DNA from: Caulobacteraceae bacterium | Lineage (GTDB): Bacteria > Pseudomonadota > Alphaproteobacteria > Caulobacterales > Caulobacteraceae | Assembly: GCA_947501315.1 (NCBI GenBank) | Contig: CANMXH010000095.1 | Location: 1 to 8,335, forward strand | DNA: 8,335 nt | Direction of reading: 5' to 3' | Shown here: piece by piece, positions 5,714 to 8,335 of the stretch | Position numbering within the stretch: position 1 is the stretch's first letter | Layout of the letters: each line of letters starts with the position of its first letter | Position numbers and translations under genes: made by a program | The notes under the pieces: generated by a model | The model's database searches: none | What the model was told of the DNA's origin: nothing | The model's input: only the letters and a program-made list of their open reading frames with translations

Positions 5714-6529
5714 ATGAGCCCCGAGGACTTCGATCGTCTGCAGTCGCTGATGACGTCACGCACGGGATTCCGGCTGACGCGCGACCGGATGAAGCTGGCC
5801 GAGCACCGCCTCGGGCCGGTGGCGCGGCGCGAAGGGTTCGAAACCGTCGACGCCATGCTGGCGGCTCTCTGGGCCAAGCCGGTCGCCAGCCTCGGCTGGG
5901 CCGTGATCGAGACCCTGCTGAATCCCGAAACCTGGTTCCGCCGCGACCGGGTCAGCTTCGACACCTTCGGCAAGGAACTGCTGCCGGCCCTCTCCAGGGC
6001 GCGGGGGGGACAGCCGATCAAGGTCTGGTCGGCCGGCTGTTCAACTGGCCAGGAGGCCTGGTCCCTGGCCATCGCCGCCCAGGAGGCGGGGGTCGCGGTC
6101 GAGATCGTCGCTACCGATCTTTCCCAGCGTGCGCTGGAGAAGGCCCGTTCGGGTGCCTACACCGGCTTTGAAATCCAGCGCGGCCTCAGGGCCGAGACCA
6201 TGCTGCGCTGGTTCGACCAGGCCGACGATGCCTGGATCGCCCGGGCCGAGCTGCGCGCCATGGTCCATTTCGCCCGTGCCAATCTAAGCGACGCGCCCAC
6301 AGACTCCCATCGCTTCGACATCATCTTCTGTCGTCATGTACTCAGCGACGTCGAACCGGCCCGGCGCGGCCCGATGCTGGACAATCTGGAGCGGCGGCTG
6401 GTCGATGATGGCTGCCTCTTCCTCGGCCTCAACGAGCTGCCGGAGAACGACACCATCGCCTTCCGCCCGGTCGCCGGCCGCAAGGGCCTGTTCGTCAAAT
6501 CGCCGGCAGCACTGAGGCGGGTGGCATAG
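5714..6529 (+). CDS. cheR: CheR-type protein-glutamate O-methyltransferase
   Basis: CheR enzymes methylate glutamates of chemoreceptors using S-adenosylmethionine. This 271-residue protein is of normal length. It has an N-terminal helical domain (about 1-70), then LNPETWFRRD (69-78, the family's NET-FFR motif with Pro inserted), the SAM-binding VWSAGCSTGQEAWSLA (104-119), IVATDLSQRAL (131-141) and FDIIFCRHVLSDV (201-213). The family usually reads CRNVLIYF in the last motif; here Asn is replaced by His and IYF by SDV, so the enzyme may be divergent in activity or substrate. The start is 4 bases after the receiver gene's stop, indicating translational coupling; the only Shine-Dalgarno-like sequence is a GTGGGGG run 12 bases upstream, inside that gene. 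There is no receptor, CheA, CheW or CheB gene in the window, so partners must be encoded elsewhere. Confidence 0.9.
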   Translation: MSPEDFDRLQSLMTSRTGFRLTRDRMKLAEHRLGPVARREGFETVDAMLAALWAKPVASLGWAVIETLLNPETWFRRDRVSFDTFGKELLPALSRARGGQPIKVWSAGCSTGQEAWSLAIAAQEAGVAVEIVATDLSQRALEKARSGAYTGFEIQRGLRAETMLRWFDQADDAWIARAELRAMVHFARANLSDAPTDSHRFDIIFCRHVLSDVEPARRGPMLDNLERRLVDDGCLFLGLNELPENDTIAFRPVAGRKGLFVKSPAALRRVA

Positions 6530-6585
6530 GGCTTCGCGCCGGGGCCAGGATCGCCTAGCCTGACCCTTCAACGGGGGGATGGATC

Positions 6586-8335
6586 ATGCGGGTGCTCTGG
6601 CTGGTCGGCTCATTGGCTCTGGCGCTGCTGATCGCGGTGCTGACCCTGCAGGTCCCCGCGCCCGTCGGGGCCGGGGCCCCCGCCACAGCCTTCTCGACCG
6701 AACGCGCCATGGTCGACATCCGCGAGATCGCCCAGCGCCCGCATCCCGTCGGCTCGGCCGATCATGCGCGGGTCCGGGCCGTGCTCCTGCAACGGATGGC
6801 CGAACTCGGCCTGCAGACCTCGACCCAGGCCGGAGCCCTGTCGCCCAAGGCGGCGCAACGGCTCGAGCGCGAGGGCGGTTCGGCGCACGGTATCGAACTG
6901 ACCAATCTGGTCGGTGTCCTGCCCGGGCGGGATCCGCGCCTGCCGGCGGTCGCCCTGATGGCCCACTATGACACCGTGCCCGACTCAGCCGGGGCAGCGG
7001 ACGACAGCACCGGCCTCGCCGCCATCCTCGAGGCTGTCCGGGCCATCCGCGCCCGAGGGCCGGCCGACCGGACCCTGGTCGTCATCCTGACCGACGGCGA
7101 GGAGCTGAACCTCGACGGTGCCCGCGCCTTCTGGGGTGGCCATCCCCTGCGCGACCGCATCGGGGCGGTGGTCAATCTGGAGGCGCGCGGCGGCGGTGGC
7201 CGGGCCATGATGTTCGAGACCGGGCGCGGCAATGCCGAAACCATCGCCCTGTTCGCCCGCGCGGGTGCCCGCGCCACGGGCGGCGTCTCGTCCAACTCGC
7301 TGGCGGTCTTCGTCTATGAGGCCATGCCCAACGGCACCGACTTCACCATTCCGAAGGCGCGCGGCGTTCAGGGAGTCAACCTCGCCTTCATCGGCCGCCC
7401 GGAACAGTATCACGCCGCCGTCTCGACCGCAGACGCGCTCGATCAGGGCAGCGTCCAGCATATCGGCTCCCAGGCGCTGGAGACGGCCGATGCCCTGCTG
7501 CGGGCCCCGGCCCTGCCCGCGGCGACGGCCAATGTCGTCTATGCCGACCTGTTCGGCCGCGTCATCATCGGCCATCCGCCGGTGATGGGATGGGCCTTGC
7601 TGGGGCTGGCCTTCCTCGGCCTCGGTCTCGCTGTCTGGCGCGCGCGGGCCCGGGCCGGACTGACCTTCGCCGACGCCGGGCGCGGCATGGTCGACGGCCT
7701 GTGGTTCCTGTCGACGGGCCTGGTCCTGACCCAGTTCGTGCGGGTTCTGGCCGGGCCGATGTCAGGCCGGGCCGACAGCGCCGACGCCTATTACACCCTG
7801 CTGGCCCGGCTGCCGTGGATGGAGGCGGGCGCCGCCCTGACCGTGCTGGCCGTGGCCCTCGTCCTGTTCGGAGGACGGACCCGGCTGGATCGCCGGATCG
7901 TCGCCGGGGCCATAGCGGTCGCCGCTGTCACAGCCCTGGTCCTCGGTGGGCTGAACACCATCGTCATCGGCGCTGCCGTCATCGCCGTCGGCCTGTCGCT
8001 CTTCCCCGGCCTGGCATCCCACTCCACCTGGGGCGGCTGGACGGGCCTGATCGGCCTGATCCTGATCCTCGGGATGGTGGCGCAGGCGCTCGCGCCCGAG
8101 GCCGCCTTCCTGTTCGTCTGGACCGGGCTGCTGGCCGCCGTCGCCGCCGCGCTGGCCGCCTTGCTCGACCCGTCACTGACCCGCACGCAGTCGCTGGCAC
8201 CGGCGACGTTCGCCGCCGTGCTGGGCGGGGGCTGGATCATGGCCCAGGCCCACGGCGTCTTCCTCGGCGTCGGCATGGACCTGCCCGGCGTGCTGGTCCT
8301 GCTGGGCCTGCTGGTGCTGATGCTGATCCGGCCAC
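6586..8335 (+). CDS. M28-family metallopeptidase with C-terminal polytopic membrane domain (partial, runs off the right edge)
   Basis: 583 codons are visible with no stop. The N-terminus has a hydrophobic anchor (about 4-22). The M28 aminopeptidase domain (about 40-310) shows the two-zinc site: H127 in MAHYDTV, D139 in GAADDSTG, the E172-E173 pair in TDGEELNLDGA, E199 in NLEARG and H276 in QYHAAVST. From about residue 335 on, eight or nine hydrophobic segments follow (for example 335-351, 371-388, 413-429, 438-475, 486-502, 540-582), so this is a membrane-anchored peptidase like the ER aminopeptidase (Fxna)-type M28 proteins, with the catalytic domain most likely periplasmic. The ATG at 6586 follows a GGGGGGA Shine-Dalgarno (6573-6579). 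An ATG at 6579 is in another frame. The gene starts 56 bases after cheR and may share or have its own promoter. The substrate is unknown; small peptides are typical for the family. Confidence 0.9.
   Translation, partial: MRVLWLVGSLALALLIAVLTLQVPAPVGAGAPATAFSTERAMVDIREIAQRPHPVGSADHARVRAVLLQRMAELGLQTSTQAGALSPKAAQRLEREGGSAHGIELTNLVGVLPGRDPRLPAVALMAHYDTVPDSAGAADDSTGLAAILEAVRAIRARGPADRTLVVILTDGEELNLDGARAFWGGHPLRDRIGAVVNLEARGGGGRAMMFETGRGNAETIALFARAGARATGGVSSNSLAVFVYEAMPNGTDFTIPKARGVQGVNLAFIGRPEQYHAAVSTADALDQGSVQHIGSQALETADALLRAPALPAATANVVYADLFGRVIIGHPPVMGWALLGLAFLGLGLAVWRARARAGLTFADAGRGMVDGLWFLSTGLVLTQFVRVLAGPMSGRADSADAYYTLLARLPWMEAGAALTVLAVALVLFGGRTRLDRRIVAGAIAVAAVTALVLGGLNTIVIGAAVIAVGLSLFPGLASHSTWGGWTGLIGLILILGMVAQALAPEAAFLFVWTGLLAAVAAALAALLDPSLTRTQSLAPATFAAVLGGGWIMAQAHGVFLGVGMDLPGVLVLLGLLVLMLIRP

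Noticed and set aside
6579..6971. Open frame starting at ATG 6579
   Set aside because: Out of frame with the M28 peptidase, Arg/Gly/Pro-rich shadow; the ATG at 6586 has the better-spaced ribosome-binding site and a real domain.

Overview
The window looks like a chromosomal segment of a Caulobacterales bacterium, most likely Brevundimonas-like. The evidence is uniformly high GC with strong G/C third-position bias, a recognisable ChpT histidine phosphotransferase (the CckA-ChpT-CtrA relay is alphaproteobacterial), a CtrA-type TTAA-N7-TTAACC box, and GANTC (CcrM-type) sites in intergenic regions. The genus is inferred. There are no RNA genes, insertion sequences, phage genes or CRISPR arrays.

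Layout: (1) 66-1541 (+) encodes a secreted HExxH metalloprotease-like protein with C-terminal TPR-like repeats, followed by 1654-2895 (+), an uncharacterised alpha-helical TPR-like protein. (2) 2921-3681 holds two small exported proteins transcribed divergently from a 170-bp regulatory gap: a four-cysteine peptide (-) and a two-EF-hand calcium-binding protein (+). Both are less GC-biased than their neighbours, and the gap carries a full CtrA box, a GATTC site and a very AT-rich tract. (3) 3688-4473 (-) is a CysQ-type 3'(2'),5'-bisphosphate nucleotidase. (4) Diverging from it, 4564-6529 (+) holds chpT, a single-domain CheY-like response regulator and a CheR-type methyltransferase. (5) 6586 to the right edge (+) is a truncated M28-family aminopeptidase with a large polytopic membrane domain.

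The most coherent group is chpT-receiver-cheR. ChpT passes phosphate from the hybrid kinase CckA to the cell-cycle regulators CtrA and CpdR. Next to it are a stand-alone receiver and a CheR with unusual residues in one conserved motif, which suggests a link between cell-cycle phosphorelay and motility or chemoreceptor output. A 72-bp gap after chpT carries a GAGTC site, a TTAACC half-site and a 26-nt interrupted palindrome, so the last two genes may have their own cell-cycle-controlled promoter. I see no clearly new multi-gene defence or mobile system. The better leads are the CtrA box between the two small exported genes, the palindrome before the receiver gene, and the functions of the two helical-repeat proteins.
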